The notes under the pieces are model-generated. The model ran no database searches. It saw only the letters and a list, made by a program, of their open reading frames with translations, and had not been told where the DNA came from. A stretch of 64,000 nt of DNA from Phycicoccus sp. CSK15P-2. GTDB lineage: Bacteria > Actinomycetota > Actinomycetes > Actinomycetales > Dermatophilaceae. The first letter of the stretch is position 1. Each line of letters begins with the position of its first letter. The position numbers and the translations under genes are program-made. The stretch spans positions 32,978 to 96,977 of the forward strand of contig NZ_JAFDVE010000010.1 of assembly GCF_016888005.1 (NCBI RefSeq), in the 5' to 3' direction. This document shows positions 8,646 through 18,139 of this stretch, one piece after another.

Positions 8646-10631
8646 TCAGACCTGGCGCTTCTCCCGGACGGCGGCGGCGATCTCCTCGACGGCCTCGGCG
8701 ACCGGCACCCCGTTCTTCTGCGACCCGTCGCGGTAGCGGAAGGACACCGCGCCGGCGGAGCGGTCGTCCTCCCCCGCGATGAGGACGAACGGCACCTTGG
8801 CCTTGCTCGCGGTGCGGATCTTCTTCGGGAAGCGGTCGTCGGACTCGTCGAGCTCGAAGCGCAGGCCGGCGGCCCGCAGCTGCTCGCCGACCTCGCGCAG
8901 GTACGGGACGAACTCGTCGGCCACCGGCACCCCGAGGGCCTGCACCGGCGAGAGCCAGGGCGGGAACGCGCCGGCGTAGTGCTCGACGAGCACCCCGATG
9001 AAGCGCTCGATGGAGCCGAACTTCGCCGAGTGGATCATCACGGGCTGCCGCCGGGAGCCGTCAGCGGCCTGGTACTCGAGACCGAAGCGCTCCGGCGAGG
9101 GCTGGTTGAAGTCGTACTGGATGGTCGACATCTGCCAGGTCCGCCCGATCGCGTCCCGGGCCTGCACCGACACCTTGGGCCCGTAGTACGCGGCGCCGCC
9201 CGGGTCGGGGACGAGCTCGAGCCCGGACTGGACGCAGACGTCCTCCAGGACCTTCGTCGCCAGCTCCCAGTCCTCGTCCGAGCCGATGAACTTGTCCGGC
9301 TTGGAGTCGTCCCGCGTGGAGAGCTCGAGGTAGAAGTCGTCGAGCCCGAAGTCGCGGAACAGCCCTAGGCAGAAGTCGAGCAGGTGCTGGATCTCGGCCG
9401 GCGCCTGCTCCGGAGTGACGTAGGAGTGCGAGTCGTCCTGGGCGAAGCCGCGCACCCGGGTGAGCCCGTGGACGACGCCGGACTTCTCGTGCCGGTACAC
9501 GTGCCCGAACTCGAAGAGCCGCAGCGGGAGGTCGCGGTAGGAACGCTGCCGGGAGCGGTAGATCAGGTTGTGCATCGGACAGTTCATCGCCTTGAGGCGG
9601 TAGTCCATGCCGTCGACGTCCATGGGAGGGAACATCCCCTCGCCGTAGTACGGCAGGTGGCCCGAGGTGTGGAAGAGGCCCTCTTTGGCGATGTGCGGGG
9701 TGCCGACGTACTCGAAGCCCTCCTCGATGTGCCGGCGACGGACGTAGTCCTCCATCTCCCGTTTGATGACCCCGCCCTTGGGGTGGAAGACCGGCAGACC
9801 GGAGCCGATCTCGTCGGGGAAGGAGTAAAGGTCGAGCTCTCGCCCCAGCGTGCGGTGGTCGCGACGCTCGGCCTCCGCGAGCCGGTCGAGATAGGCCTTG
9901 AGCTCGTCCTTGCTCGGCCACGCGGTGCCGTACACGCGCTGCAGCTGCGGGTTCTTCTCGGACCCGCGCCAGTAGGCGGCCGCGCTGCGCATGAGCTTGA
10001 ACGCGTTGCCGAGCACCTTGGTCGACGGCACGTGCGGGCCGCGGCACAGGTCGCCCCAGGCGACCGAGCCGTCGCGGCGGACGTTGTCGTAGATCGTCAG
10101 CTGGGACCCGCCGACCTCGACGCTCGCACCTTCGGCGGCGTCCTCGGCGGCGCCGCCCTTGAGGCCGATGAGCTCGATCTTGTAGGGCTCGTCGGCGAGC
10201 TCGACGGCGGCGTCTGCGTCGGCGACCTCACGGCGGTGGAAGGTCTGGCCCTCGTTGACGATCTTCTGCATCGCCTTCTCGAGCGCCTTGAGGTCCTCGG
10301 GGGTGAACGGGGTCTCGACGTCGAAGTCGTAGTAGAAGCCGTCGCGCACGGGCGGGCCGATGCCGAGCTTCGCCGACGGATGCAGCTGCTGGACGGCCTG
10401 GGCGAGGACGTGGGCCGCGGAGTGGCGCAGGACGTCGAGGCCGTCCTGCTCGGCGGCGGTGACGGGCTCGACGACGTCGCCGTCGGCAACGGACAGGTGC
10501 AGGTCGCGCAGCTCGCCGCCGACGCGGGCGACGAGGACGCTGCGGTCGCCGTCGAAGAGCTCGGCGTAGGTCGTGCCCTGGTCCACCTGTCGCTCGCTCC
10601 CGGCGATGTGGACGGTGACCTGGGCAGACAT
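8646..10631 (-). CDS. thrS: Threonyl-tRNA synthetase
   Basis: Cytosolic class II synthetase, 661 residues. It has a TGS domain ([21 protein letters not shown]), an editing domain with HSAAH (HxxxH), and a catalytic core with [17 protein letters not shown] and the C-terminal motif [19 protein letters not shown]. The last part is an anticodon-binding domain ending in [11 protein letters not shown] and SFRYRDGSQ. Before motif 3 the sequence is MIHSAKFGS rather than the more common IHRALFGS. The ATG at 10631 is chosen because MSAQVTVHI starts the TGS strand and a GAGGAG lies upstream. Confidence 0.96.
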   Translation of the reverse strand: MSAQVTVHIAGSERQVDQGTTYAELFDGDRSVLVARVGGELRDLHLSVADGDVVEPVTAAEQDGLDVLRHSAAHVLAQAVQQLHPSAKLGIGPPVRDGFYYDFDVETPFTPEDLKALEKAMQKIVNEGQTFHRREVADADAAVELADEPYKIELIGLKGGAAEDAAEGASVEVGGSQLTIYDNVRRDGSVAWGDLCRGPHVPSTKVLGNAFKLMRSAAAYWRGSEKNPQLQRVYGTAWPSKDELKAYLDRLAEAERRDHRTLGRELDLYSFPDEIGSGLPVFHPKGGVIKREMEDYVRRRHIEEGFEYVGTPHIAKEGLFHTSGHLPYYGEGMFPPMDVDGMDYRLKAMNCPMHNLIYRSRQRSYRDLPLRLFEFGHVYRHEKSGVVHGLTRVRGFAQDDSHSYVTPEQAPAEIQHLLDFCLGLFRDFGLDDFYLELSTRDDSKPDKFIGSDEDWELATKVLEDVCVQSGLELVPDPGGAAYYGPKVSVQARDAIGRTWQMSTIQYDFNQPSPERFGLEYQAADGSRRQPVMIHSAKFGSIERFIGVLVEHYAGAFPPWLSPVQALGVPVADEFVPYLREVGEQLRAAGLRFELDESDDRFPKKIRTASKAKVPFVLIAGEDDRSAGAVSFRYRDGSQKNGVPVAEAVEEIAAAVREKRQV

Positions 10632-10740
10632 GACGGCGGCTCCTCGGATGGGCTGACGCACCGGGACCGGCGCGCCCCGATCGTATCGAGCGCGCCGGTC
10701 CCCGCTCGCGGCGGTTTCGCCGGACCCGGCCGGCCACTCC

Positions 10741-11394
10741 TCAGAGCTCGAAGGTCAGCCGGACGAGGTAGCTCGAGTGCTCCTCGCGGGACCGGTAGCG
10801 ACGAGCCGCCCGCAGCAGCGCGCCGACCCGGTCCCAGGTGCCCTCGACGGACAGGCCGGGGACGTCCCCGCTCGGCTCGTCGCGTTCGACCGGCGGGACC
10901 GCCGGGCCGCGGACGTCGGCGGCGGTCACCCGGAACCTGTCGAGCATGATGACGTCGTCCTGGAGGACCCGGCGCGCCAGCGGCGGCACGAGCAGCACCC
11001 GGGCCGCGGTGCGGGCCGGGCGGCGACGCAGGGCGAGTCCCCGGTCGGAAGCGGTCACCGACTGCCGGAAGTCCTCGAACTTGGCGGCGGCCAGCTTCTC
11101 CGTCGAGCCGCGGCCGTCGATCTCGTACCCCACGACGGTGACCGTGACGTCGTCGGTGGACCCGGCCGCGTCGAGCACCGTGTGGCGGACGACGAGCAGG
11201 TCGTCACTGTCGACGCCGGTCCGCACCCAGTGGTAGGTCGTCAGCAGGTCCCCGGTGTCGGTGTCGTGCACCGCGAGGAACACCGCCACCTCGTCCGACC
11301 CGCGCCGGCGGCGCCGGGCCCGGCGCTGCGCCGTCCGCCCCGCTGCGGTCTCCACCTCGCACAGCACCGACTGCAGCTCGACTCCCACACCCAT
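10741..11394 (-). CDS. Conserved hypothetical protein, function unknown
   Basis: 217-residue protein that I do not recognise. It opens [19 protein letters not shown], has an Arg-rich stretch near residue 25, then alternating beta-like sequence ([22 protein letters not shown]) and ends with [11 protein letters not shown]. There is no signal peptide or membrane segment. The ATG at 11394 follows an AGGAG-like site. It stands alone between thrS and the phosphotransferase gene on the same strand and uses ordinary high-GC codons, so it appears native. Confidence 0.7.
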   Translation of the reverse strand: MGVGVELQSVLCEVETAAGRTAQRRARRRRRGSDEVAVFLAVHDTDTGDLLTTYHWVRTGVDSDDLLVVRHTVLDAAGSTDDVTVTVVGYEIDGRGSTEKLAAAKFEDFRQSVTASDRGLALRRRPARTAARVLLVPPLARRVLQDDVIMLDRFRVTAADVRGPAVPPVERDEPSGDVPGLSVEGTWDRVGALLRAARRYRSREEHSSYLVRLTFEL

Positions 11395-11467
11395 GACGTC
11401 TCCTCGATCGTGTCCTCGGCGGTCACAGTGCAGGAGGAACGAAGGCGTCGTGTGATACCGGGGACGG

Positions 11468-12484
11468 TCAGGCGGCGGGCGGGTCGAGAACGAAACGGCC
11501 CGTGGTGAGCCAGTGCCGCAGCCGCTCGACGGTGCGCGCGAGGTACTCGGGAGCCATCGCGCGGTACTCCGGGGTGCTCGTCGTGAGCAGCGAGTTCGCG
11601 AGGATGAGCTGCCGGGAGGCGATGAGCGTCTCGAAGCGCTCCGGCGGGACGTCGGGCCACTCGACGACCTCGCCGTAGCCGGCGCGCAGCGCGGTCTCGA
11701 CCTCGGGCGGGTCGCCCCGTAGGTAGTACGTCGCGACCGCGAGATCGAGCGCCGGCGTGGCGAGACCGGCGTCGTCGAAGTCGAAGACGGCGAGCCGGCC
11801 CTCGTGCCACTTGAGGTTCCCGCCGTGCAGGTCCCCGTGCACCACCACGGGGGTCGTCGTGGCGACGTCCGCGGCGAACGCCTGCCGGGTGCGCTCGAAC
11901 GTCTCGGCGACGACCTGGCTGCCGCTGTCGTCCAGCAGCTCGCTGGAGGACAGCCGGTCCTCGTCCCCGCACAGCGGCTCGTCGAACACCGGCAGCGACG
12001 TCCCGGAGGGTGGGCTCCAGGTGGAGGCGTGGACGTGCAACGTGGCCATGGCGCGGCCCAGCGCACTGGCCTGGTCGAGGTCGCAGTCCCCGACGTCCTC
12101 GCCGTCGAGCCAGGTGTTGACGACGACCCTGAAGTCACGCTCGGGCACGGCGGAGCGGACGATCGTGAAGGGCTCCCCGTGGCGCGTCGGCACGGGATCG
12201 GGGACGCGGACGTCGGTGTCGCGGGCCAGCGCGTGCACCCAGGCGAGCTGCGCCGCGAGGTGGGTGTCGTCGGACAGGGAGTTGACGTTGACCCGCAGGG
12301 CGACCCGCCGACTGTCGCTCGTGGCGACCTCGAAGGTCGTGTTGAAGCCGTGGAGCACCAGCTCGAGGCGCGCGACCTCCAGCCCGAACCGCGGTGCGGC
12401 CTCCAGGGCGACCCGGCGCAGCGCGTCGACCTGGGCCTGCTCGTCGAGGTCCTCGTACCGGGTCGCTGCGTCGTGGGCGGTCAC
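11468..12484 (-). CDS. Aminoglycoside phosphotransferase-family kinase (APH fold)
   Basis: 338-residue protein kinase-like phosphotransferase. The catalytic loop VVVHGDLHGGNLKW (HxDxxxxN) and the metal-binding VFDFDDAG are intact, so it should be active. Homoserine kinase, choline kinase or antibiotic kinase roles are all possible and nothing nearby decides between them. The start is taken as the GTG at 12484 (MTAHDAATRYEDLDEQ); an ATG at 12583 would add an unlikely Arg/Cys-rich extension. Confidence 0.8.
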   Translation of the reverse strand: MTAHDAATRYEDLDEQAQVDALRRVALEAAPRFGLEVARLELVLHGFNTTFEVATSDSRRVALRVNVNSLSDDTHLAAQLAWVHALARDTDVRVPDPVPTRHGEPFTIVRSAVPERDFRVVVNTWLDGEDVGDCDLDQASALGRAMATLHVHASTWSPPSGTSLPVFDEPLCGDEDRLSSSELLDDSGSQVVAETFERTRQAFAADVATTTPVVVHGDLHGGNLKWHEGRLAVFDFDDAGLATPALDLAVATYYLRGDPPEVETALRAGYGEVVEWPDVPPERFETLIASRQLILANSLLTTSTPEYRAMAPEYLARTVERLRHWLTTGRFVLDPPAA

Positions 12485-12604
12485 GCGGGCAGCCAAGCAC
12501 AGCCCGTTCGTGGACCGCGAACGTTTTCCCGCGAGTGAACAGGCGCGACGCGCGCACGTGTCGGGACCCACGACGGGCCGCACCGCGACCCGTTCAGCCG
12601 CGCC

Positions 12605-13456
12605 TCAGGCCTCGAGGGAGAGGACGAGGTGCGTCGTCGACGGGTCCTTGCGGGAGCGGAGCGCGGCGACGTCGCCGCCCGCCGTCGTGGCCCGGACCAG
12701 CTCGACGCTCGACGGGAGGAACACCGGCTTGGTGAACCAGACCCGGCTCGTGGAGGGTCCGAGCGAGGTGCGGCCGAGCGCGGCAAGCGTGCGCGCGTAG
12801 GTCCACATGCCGTGCGCGATGTGCCGGCGGAAGCCCATGGCGCGTGCCGCGAGAGGGTGCAGGTGGATGGGGTTGACGTCACCCGAGACCGCGGCGTACT
12901 CACGGCCGAGGTCGTCGGGCAGCCGCCACACCACGGTGGCGGGGCCCGCCGGGGCGTCGGGTGCCGTGTCGCCCCGCGGTGCGTCGTCGGTGCCGTGTCC
13001 GCGGGACAGGTAGACGCTGTCGCACTCCCACACGAGGTCCTCGCCGACCTGGGCCTCGAGCCGGACGTCGAGCGTGCGACCGCGCCGGTGCGGCTGCAGC
13101 GAGCCGGCCGTGACCGACAGGGTGAGCGGGTCGGCGGCGTCGAGCGTCCGGTGGGTGGTGACCCGGTTCTCGAGGTGGACCATGCCGGGCAGGGCGAGTG
13201 GGAAGTCCGGCCGGGTCATCAGCTCGCACTGCACGGCGAAGGCGAGTACCCACGGGTACGGCTGCGGCACGGCGTCGGACACCGCGTACCCGGTGAGGCG
13301 CTGGTAGGCCGCGAGCCGGTGCCGGTCGACGCGGACGTTCTCGACGCGCAGCGTGCGGCCCGGCACCTCGCTCCCCCGGCGCCCGCGGGCGGTGAGGGCG
13401 GCCCGGGCGAGCAGCGGCCCGATGGTCGGCAGCGACGGCAGGGTCTCGGTGGTCAT
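12605..13456 (-). CDS. MaoC-like hot-dog dehydratase (HtdX-type (R)-hydroxyacyl dehydratase)
   Basis: 283-residue double hot-dog protein predicted to dehydrate (3R)-hydroxyacyl thioesters. The C-terminal hydratase-2 motif is clear: YAAVSGDVNPIHLHPLAARAMGF followed by IAHGMWTYARTLAALG. It lies 2 nt downstream of the FabG4 gene, and the thiolase precedes that. This matches the HtdX-FabG4-FadA arrangement known from mycobacteria and suggests a joint role in fatty-acyl elongation or breakdown. An alternative GTG at 13462 would overlap the FabG4 stop as GTGA. Confidence 0.85.
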   Translation of the reverse strand: MTTETLPSLPTIGPLLARAALTARGRRGSEVPGRTLRVENVRVDRHRLAAYQRLTGYAVSDAVPQPYPWVLAFAVQCELMTRPDFPLALPGMVHLENRVTTHRTLDAADPLTLSVTAGSLQPHRRGRTLDVRLEAQVGEDLVWECDSVYLSRGHGTDDAPRGDTAPDAPAGPATVVWRLPDDLGREYAAVSGDVNPIHLHPLAARAMGFRRHIAHGMWTYARTLAALGRTSLGPSTSRVWFTKPVFLPSSVELVRATTAGGDVAALRSRKDPSTTHLVLSLEA

Positions 13457-13458
13457 CG

Positions 13459-14811
13459 TCACGCCCCGAGCAGGCTCTGCCCGCAGACGCGGACGACGTT
13501 GCCGGTCACCGCGGCCTGGGCATCCGCCGCGAAGTAGGCGATGGTCTCGGCGACGTCGACCGGGAGCCCGCCCTGGGACAGGCTGTTCAGGCGCCGACCG
13601 ACCTCGCGGGTGGCGAACGGGATCTTCGCGGTCATCTCGGTCTCGATGAAGCCCGGCGCCACGGCGTTGACGGTGATCCCCCGGCGCCGCAGGGCCCTGT
13701 CGGCCGCGTAGCCGTCGACGAGCCCGATGACGCCGGCCTTCGACGCCGCGTAGCTGCTCTGCCCGCGGTTGCCTGCGATCCCGGCGATCGAGGACACGAG
13801 GACCATCCGGCCGCCGTCGCGCAGCCCGTCCTTGGCGAGCAGGGCCTCGTTCATCCGCAGGATCGACAGCAGGTTGACCTGGAGCACCGAGTCCCAGCGG
13901 TCCTCGTCGGTGTTGGCCAGGAGCTTGTCCCGGGTGATGCCGGCGTTGTGCACGACGAGGTCGAGCCCGCCGTGGCGGGTGCGGGCATGCTCGGCGATGC
14001 GCGCGCCGGCGTCGGTGGCGGTGACGTCGACCTGCAGCGCGGTGCCGCCGACCTCGTTCGCGACGTCGGCGAGGGAGGCGCCGGCCGCCGGGATGTCGAC
14101 GCACACGACGGTGGCGCCGTCACGGGCGATGGTACGGGCGATGTCGGCGCCGATCCCGCGGGCGGCCCCGGTGACGACCGCGACCTTCCCGGCGAGGGGG
14201 TGCTCGGCGTCGGCCGGGGCGTCCACGGCACCGCCCTCGCCGACCCGGAACACCTGGCCGTCGACGTAGGCGGACCGGCCGGACAGGAGGAACAGCACCG
14301 TGCCGAGCGCCGCGCCCTCCGACCCCTCGGTCACGAGGACGAGGTTCGCGGTGGCACCGGCGCGCAGCTCCTTGCCCACCGAGCGGGTGACGCCCTCGAG
14401 CGCGCGGCGTGCCGCCTGCTGGGCGACCGAGCCGGAGGTTCCTGGGCGCCGGCCGACGACGACGACCCGCGCGCACCGGCCGAGCCGCTTCAGCGCGGGC
14501 GCGAGGGTGGCACGGAGCGACTCGAGGTCGGCGGGGGTCTCGGCGGCGGTGAGGTCGACGACGACACCGCCGAGGCGGGCGCCGTCCGGGACGACCTCGG
14601 TGAGCGTCGCGCCCGCGGCCGTCAGCCCGGCCCGCAGGGCGGTGACGGCCGGGGTGTCGGCATGGCCTCCGACGAGTACCGGCCCGTCGACGAGCGGCCC
14701 TCCCGGCACGTACCGGCGCAGCGGCACCGGCTGCGGCAGGCCGAGGGTGGTGGCGAGCTTCTTCCCGAAGCCGCTGCTGACGAACGTGGTGTAGCCGTCG
14801 GCGCGCGCCAC
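13459..14811 (-). CDS. fabG4: High-molecular-weight 3-oxoacyl-(ACP/CoA) reductase, FabG4 type
   Basis: 450-residue two-domain short-chain dehydrogenase. The N-terminal 200 residues form a flavodoxin-like domain typical of HMw FabG. The C-terminal Rossmann domain has TGAARGIG (about residue 216), the NAG motif (VVHNAGITRDK) and the active site Ser with YAASK. Family knowledge says these enzymes reduce 3-oxoacyl-CoA using NADH. The start is a GTG 1 nt after the thiolase stop. It is the middle gene of a thiolase-FabG4-MaoC operon. Confidence 0.9.
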   Translation of the reverse strand: MARADGYTTFVSSGFGKKLATTLGLPQPVPLRRYVPGGPLVDGPVLVGGHADTPAVTALRAGLTAAGATLTEVVPDGARLGGVVVDLTAAETPADLESLRATLAPALKRLGRCARVVVVGRRPGTSGSVAQQAARRALEGVTRSVGKELRAGATANLVLVTEGSEGAALGTVLFLLSGRSAYVDGQVFRVGEGGAVDAPADAEHPLAGKVAVVTGAARGIGADIARTIARDGATVVCVDIPAAGASLADVANEVGGTALQVDVTATDAGARIAEHARTRHGGLDLVVHNAGITRDKLLANTDEDRWDSVLQVNLLSILRMNEALLAKDGLRDGGRMVLVSSIAGIAGNRGQSSYAASKAGVIGLVDGYAADRALRRRGITVNAVAPGFIETEMTAKIPFATREVGRRLNSLSQGGLPVDVAETIAYFAADAQAAVTGNVVRVCGQSLLGA

Positions 14812-14812
14812 C

Positions 14813-16096
14813 TCAGGCCGCCTCGAGGATCGCCACGACGCCCTGGCCGCCGGCCGCGCAGATGGAGACGAGCCCGCGCGCGCCGGAGCCCTTCTCGTGG
14901 AGCAGCTTCGCCAGGGTGGCGAGGATGCGGCCGCCGGTGGCGGCGAAAGGGTGCCCCGCGGCGAGCGAGGAGCCGGTGACGTTGAGGGTGTCGCGGTCGA
15001 TGCTCCCGAGGGGGGCGTCGAGGCCGAGTCGCTCGCGGCAGAACTCCTCGTCCTCCCAGGCCTTCATGGTCGACAGGACGGTGGCGGCGAAGGCCTCGTG
15101 GATCTCGTAGAGGTCGAAGTCCTGGAGGGTCAGGCCCTGGCGGGCGAGCATCCGCGGCACGGCGTAGGCCGGCGCCATGAGCAGGCCCTCGTCGCCGGAG
15201 ACGTAGTCGACCGCGGCGGTCTCGCCGTCGACGAACCACGCGAGCGGCTTCAGTCCGTGCTCCTCGGCCCACTCCTGCGACCCGAGGAGCACCGCGGAGG
15301 CGCCGTCGGTCAGGGGGGTGGAGTTGCCGGCGGTCATCGTGGCGCCCGGCCCGTCGCCGAAGACGGTGCGCAGCGAGCCGAGCTTCTCGATGGTCGTGTC
15401 GGCCCGCAGGTTCTGGTCGCGGGTCAGCCCGAGGTAGGGCGTCATCAGGTCGTCGAAGAACCCGGCGTCGTAGGCGGCGGCGAGGTTCTGGTGGGAGGCG
15501 AGAGCGAGCTCGTCCTGGGCCTCGCGGGTGACGCCCCAGCGCTCTGCGGTGAGCGCCATGTGCTGGCCCATCGACATCCCCGTGCGCGGCTCGGTGTTGG
15601 CCGGGACCTGGACGCCCAGGTCGGTGGGCCGGATGGTGACGGCGGCCTTGGCACGCTCGGCCGCTGTCTTGGCACGGTTCAGGCGCAGCAGCTTGCGACG
15701 CAGCCGCTCCGGCACGACGATCGGCGCGTCGGAGGCGGAGTCGACGCCTCCGGCGATGCCCGAGTCGGCCTGCCCGAGGGCGATCTTGTTGGCGACGAGG
15801 ACGGCGGCCTCGAGCCCCGTTCCGCAGGCCTGCTGGACGTCGTACGCCGGGGTGTCCGGTGACAGGCTCGAGCCGAGGACGGCCTCCCGGGTGAGGTTGA
15901 AGTCCCGGCTGTGCTTGATCACCGCACCGGCGACGACCTCGCCGAGCCGCTCCCCCGCGAGACCGTGCCGCGCCACGAGGCCCTCGAGCGCGGCGGTGAG
16001 CATGTCCTGGTTGGAGGCCTCGGCGTACGGGCCGAACTGCCGGGCGAACGGGATGCGGTTGCCGCCGAGGACGGCGGCGCGGCGGTGGGTGGTCAC
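14813..16096 (-). CDS. Acetyl-CoA C-acyltransferase (thiolase, FadA2/FadI-like)
   Basis: 427-residue thiolase. The nucleophilic cysteine lies in YDVQQACGTGLEAAV, and the C-terminal catalytic residues are GHPFAATGGR and ICAAGGQG. Length and the internal extension ERLRRKLLRLNRAK fit the FadI/FadA2 type of degradative thiolase. It begins at a GTG (MTTHRRAAVLGGNRIPFARQ) and is the first gene of the operon with fabG4 and maoC. It is transcribed divergently from a TetR regulator 105 nt away, with palindromes in between. Confidence 0.92.
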   Translation of the reverse strand: MTTHRRAAVLGGNRIPFARQFGPYAEASNQDMLTAALEGLVARHGLAGERLGEVVAGAVIKHSRDFNLTREAVLGSSLSPDTPAYDVQQACGTGLEAAVLVANKIALGQADSGIAGGVDSASDAPIVVPERLRRKLLRLNRAKTAAERAKAAVTIRPTDLGVQVPANTEPRTGMSMGQHMALTAERWGVTREAQDELALASHQNLAAAYDAGFFDDLMTPYLGLTRDQNLRADTTIEKLGSLRTVFGDGPGATMTAGNSTPLTDGASAVLLGSQEWAEEHGLKPLAWFVDGETAAVDYVSGDEGLLMAPAYAVPRMLARQGLTLQDFDLYEIHEAFAATVLSTMKAWEDEEFCRERLGLDAPLGSIDRDTLNVTGSSLAAGHPFAATGGRILATLAKLLHEKGSGARGLVSICAAGGQGVVAILEAA

Positions 16097-16151
16097 CGGT
16101 GGCTCCTGCGGGTGCGTCGGTGGCGGCGGCCGGTCGGCTCACCGCCCTTAT

Positions 16152-16193
16152 CCGGTACGGACGGTATCAGGTACTACCGGTCCCTGCTACCGT
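16152..16193. promoter_or_regulatory. Divergent promoter/operator between thiolase operon and TetR gene
   Basis: Contains nested inverted repeats: CCGGTA (16152-16157) with TACCGG (16175-16180), and CGGTA (16162-16166) with TACCG (16175-16179). A -10-like TACCGT (16188-16193) lies 8 nt before the GTG at 16202. This is a plausible binding site for the TetR protein, controlling both directions. Confidence 0.55.
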
Positions 16194-16201
16194 CGGTGAC
16201 C

Positions 16202-16852
16202 GTGACCTCCCCCGCACCGTCCACCGACGGCCGCAGCGCCCGGTGGGACGAGCACCGTCTCGCCCGCCGCCGAGAGCTCGTCGAGGCCACGCTGCGGGCC
16301 GTCCGCCGCCACGGTCCGGGAGCGGGGATGGACGAGATCGCCGCCGCGGCCGGAACCTCGAAAACCGTCGTCTACCGGCACTTCGCCGACCGTGCCGGGC
16401 TGTACGCCGCCGTTGCCGACCGCGTGGACGGCACGATCATCCGCGGCATCACCCGAGCGGCCGGGGACCCGCACTTTCCCGCGCGCGAGCCCCGCGACGT
16501 CGTACGCGCCGTCATCGGGGCCTACCTGCACCTCGTCGAGGACGACCCGGAGGTCTACCGGTTCATCGTCAACGCGCCGATCGTCCCGCCGGGCGAGCGC
16601 CCGCAGGGCGACGTCGCGGCCGGCATGACCGGGCGGATCGCCGACCACGTCGCGACCATCGTGGCGGCCGGGCGCGACGACGGGGTCGACCCCGGCACGG
16701 CCCACCTGTGGGGGGTGGCGCTGGTCGGGATGGTCCGGGCCGCCGCGGACGCATGGCTCGCCGAGGGTGCAGCCGGCGGTGGCGGCAGCGCCGACGACCT
16801 CGCCGACGCGCTCACCACGCTCGCGTGGGACGGGCTGCGTCCGCGCCGCTGA
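16202..16852 (+). CDS. TetR family transcriptional regulator
   Basis: 216-residue DNA-binding regulator. The N-terminal helix-turn-helix is GMDEIAAAAGTSKTVVYRHFADRAGLYAAV, classic TetR. The C-terminal half is a helical ligand domain of the kind used for acyl-CoA sensing. The GTG at 16202 is chosen because TACCGT sits 8 nt upstream, which fits a leaderless transcript; a GTG at 16196 is also in frame. It is divergent from the thiolase-fabG4-maoC operon and probably represses that operon and itself. Confidence 0.87.
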   Translation: MTSPAPSTDGRSARWDEHRLARRRELVEATLRAVRRHGPGAGMDEIAAAAGTSKTVVYRHFADRAGLYAAVADRVDGTIIRGITRAAGDPHFPAREPRDVVRAVIGAYLHLVEDDPEVYRFIVNAPIVPPGERPQGDVAAGMTGRIADHVATIVAAGRDDGVDPGTAHLWGVALVGMVRAAADAWLAEGAAGGGGSADDLADALTTLAWDGLRPRR

Positions 16853-16858
16853 CGGCTC

Positions 16859-18118
16859 TCAGGCGACCCACCAGGGCCGCAGCGGCAGGCCGTGCCGGCC
16901 CTGCTCGTCGAGCTTGACGCCGAGCACGTGGTGCAGCTGGACGTCGTCGCGCTCGAAGCCCAGCCGGGAGCCCGCCATGTAGAGGCCCCACACCCGCGCA
17001 GTGCCCTCCCCGACCTCGGCCACGCACTCGTCCCAGTGCGCGACGAGGTTGCGGCACCACGCGGCGAGGGTCAGCGCGTAGTGCGGGCGCAGGTTCTCCT
17101 CGTGCAGCACCTCGAGCCCACTGTTCTGGGCCTCGGTGATGATCCGCCCGGAGCCGGTCAGCTCGCCGTCGGGGAAGACGTACCGGTCGATGAACGGCCC
17201 GGTCTCCTGCCGCCGGTTGTGCGGCCGGGTGATGCAGTGGTTGAGCAGCAGCCCGCCTGTGCGGAGCCGCTCGCGGACGAAGCCGAAGTACGCCGGGTAG
17301 TTGCGCACCCCGACGTGCTCGGTGAGCCCGATCGAGGAGACCGCGTCGAACCCCGTCTCGGTGACGTCGCGGTAGTCGGCGTGCCGGACCTCCGCGTGGT
17401 CGGCGAGCCCTTGGTCCGCGATCGACTTCTGGGCCCAGAGCGCCTGCTGCCGCGACAGCGTGACCCCGAGCACCGACACCCCTCTCCGGGCGGCATAGCG
17501 CACCATGCCGCCCCACCCGCAGCCGATGTCGAGCAGCCGGTCGCCGGGCCGGAGCCCCAGCTTGTCGAACACGAGCCGGTACTTGTTCTCCTGTGCCTCC
17601 TCGAGGGTGGCATCGGGGCTCGGGTAGCACGCGCACGTGTAGGTCATGGACGGACCGAGCACCATCTCGTAGAAGCGGTTGGAGACGTCGTAGTGGCGCT
17701 GGATGGCGTCTGCGTCGCGGGTCAGCGAGTGCCGGACCCCCTCGGCGATGCGCCGCCACCGCGGGAGCGCCTCCTGCGGTGGTGGCGGCGGCGGGGTGAG
17801 CCCCCGGGCCCCCAGCAGCCGAGAGAGCTGGAGGACCGTGGCTCTCGTCGGGCGGCGGAAGCGCAGGTCGGACATCGCGACGAGGAGCGAGTACGGGTCG
17901 CCCGGGTGCGACCCGCTGACCGTGAGGTCTCCCGTGACGTACGCGCGGGCGAGCCCGAGGTCGCCGGGAGCGGTCGCGAGGTACGACAGCCCCCGGGGTG
18001 TCTCGATGCTCAGCCCGTGGCCGGCGTCCTCCGGGCCGGCGGACGAGCCGTCGTAGGCCCTCACCCGGACGGTCAGCGGGTGCTCGACGACGGAGGCGAC
18101 GATGTCGGCGATGCTCAC
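16859..18118 (-). CDS. tmsB: SAM-dependent fatty-acyl methyltransferase, cyclopropane synthase family (TmsB/BfaB-like)
   Basis: 419-residue cytosolic enzyme. The SAM-binding motif LLDIGCGWGGMVRYAARRG is intact and the family segments HYDVSNRFYEMVLG, MTYTCACYP and IGLTEHVG are all present. Alone this would be called cyclopropane-fatty-acyl-phospholipid synthase. It is paired with an FAD-dependent oxidoreductase immediately upstream in the operon, the arrangement shown to methylate oleoyl phospholipid at C10 and then reduce the methylene intermediate to 10-methylstearate. The product is therefore inferred to be a 10-methyl-branched fatty acid. Confidence 0.82.
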   Translation of the reverse strand: MSIADIVASVVEHPLTVRVRAYDGSSAGPEDAGHGLSIETPRGLSYLATAPGDLGLARAYVTGDLTVSGSHPGDPYSLLVAMSDLRFRRPTRATVLQLSRLLGARGLTPPPPPPQEALPRWRRIAEGVRHSLTRDADAIQRHYDVSNRFYEMVLGPSMTYTCACYPSPDATLEEAQENKYRLVFDKLGLRPGDRLLDIGCGWGGMVRYAARRGVSVLGVTLSRQQALWAQKSIADQGLADHAEVRHADYRDVTETGFDAVSSIGLTEHVGVRNYPAYFGFVRERLRTGGLLLNHCITRPHNRRQETGPFIDRYVFPDGELTGSGRIITEAQNSGLEVLHEENLRPHYALTLAAWCRNLVAHWDECVAEVGEGTARVWGLYMAGSRLGFERDDVQLHHVLGVKLDEQGRHGLPLRPWWVA

Positions 18119-18139
18119 GGTCGTGTCCTTCCTGCGGGC

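Noticed and set aside
5146..8736. Plus-strand open frame of about 1196 codons across the GH92 gene
   Set aside because: It is the antisense shadow of the mannosidase; its translation is Arg/Gly/Val/His-rich without any domain, as expected in very GC-rich DNA.
8646..10631. Unusual motif IHSAKFGS in ThrRS as a sign of a variant synthetase
   Set aside because: The rest of the enzyme is canonical and I cannot exclude that this variant is ordinary in the lineage.
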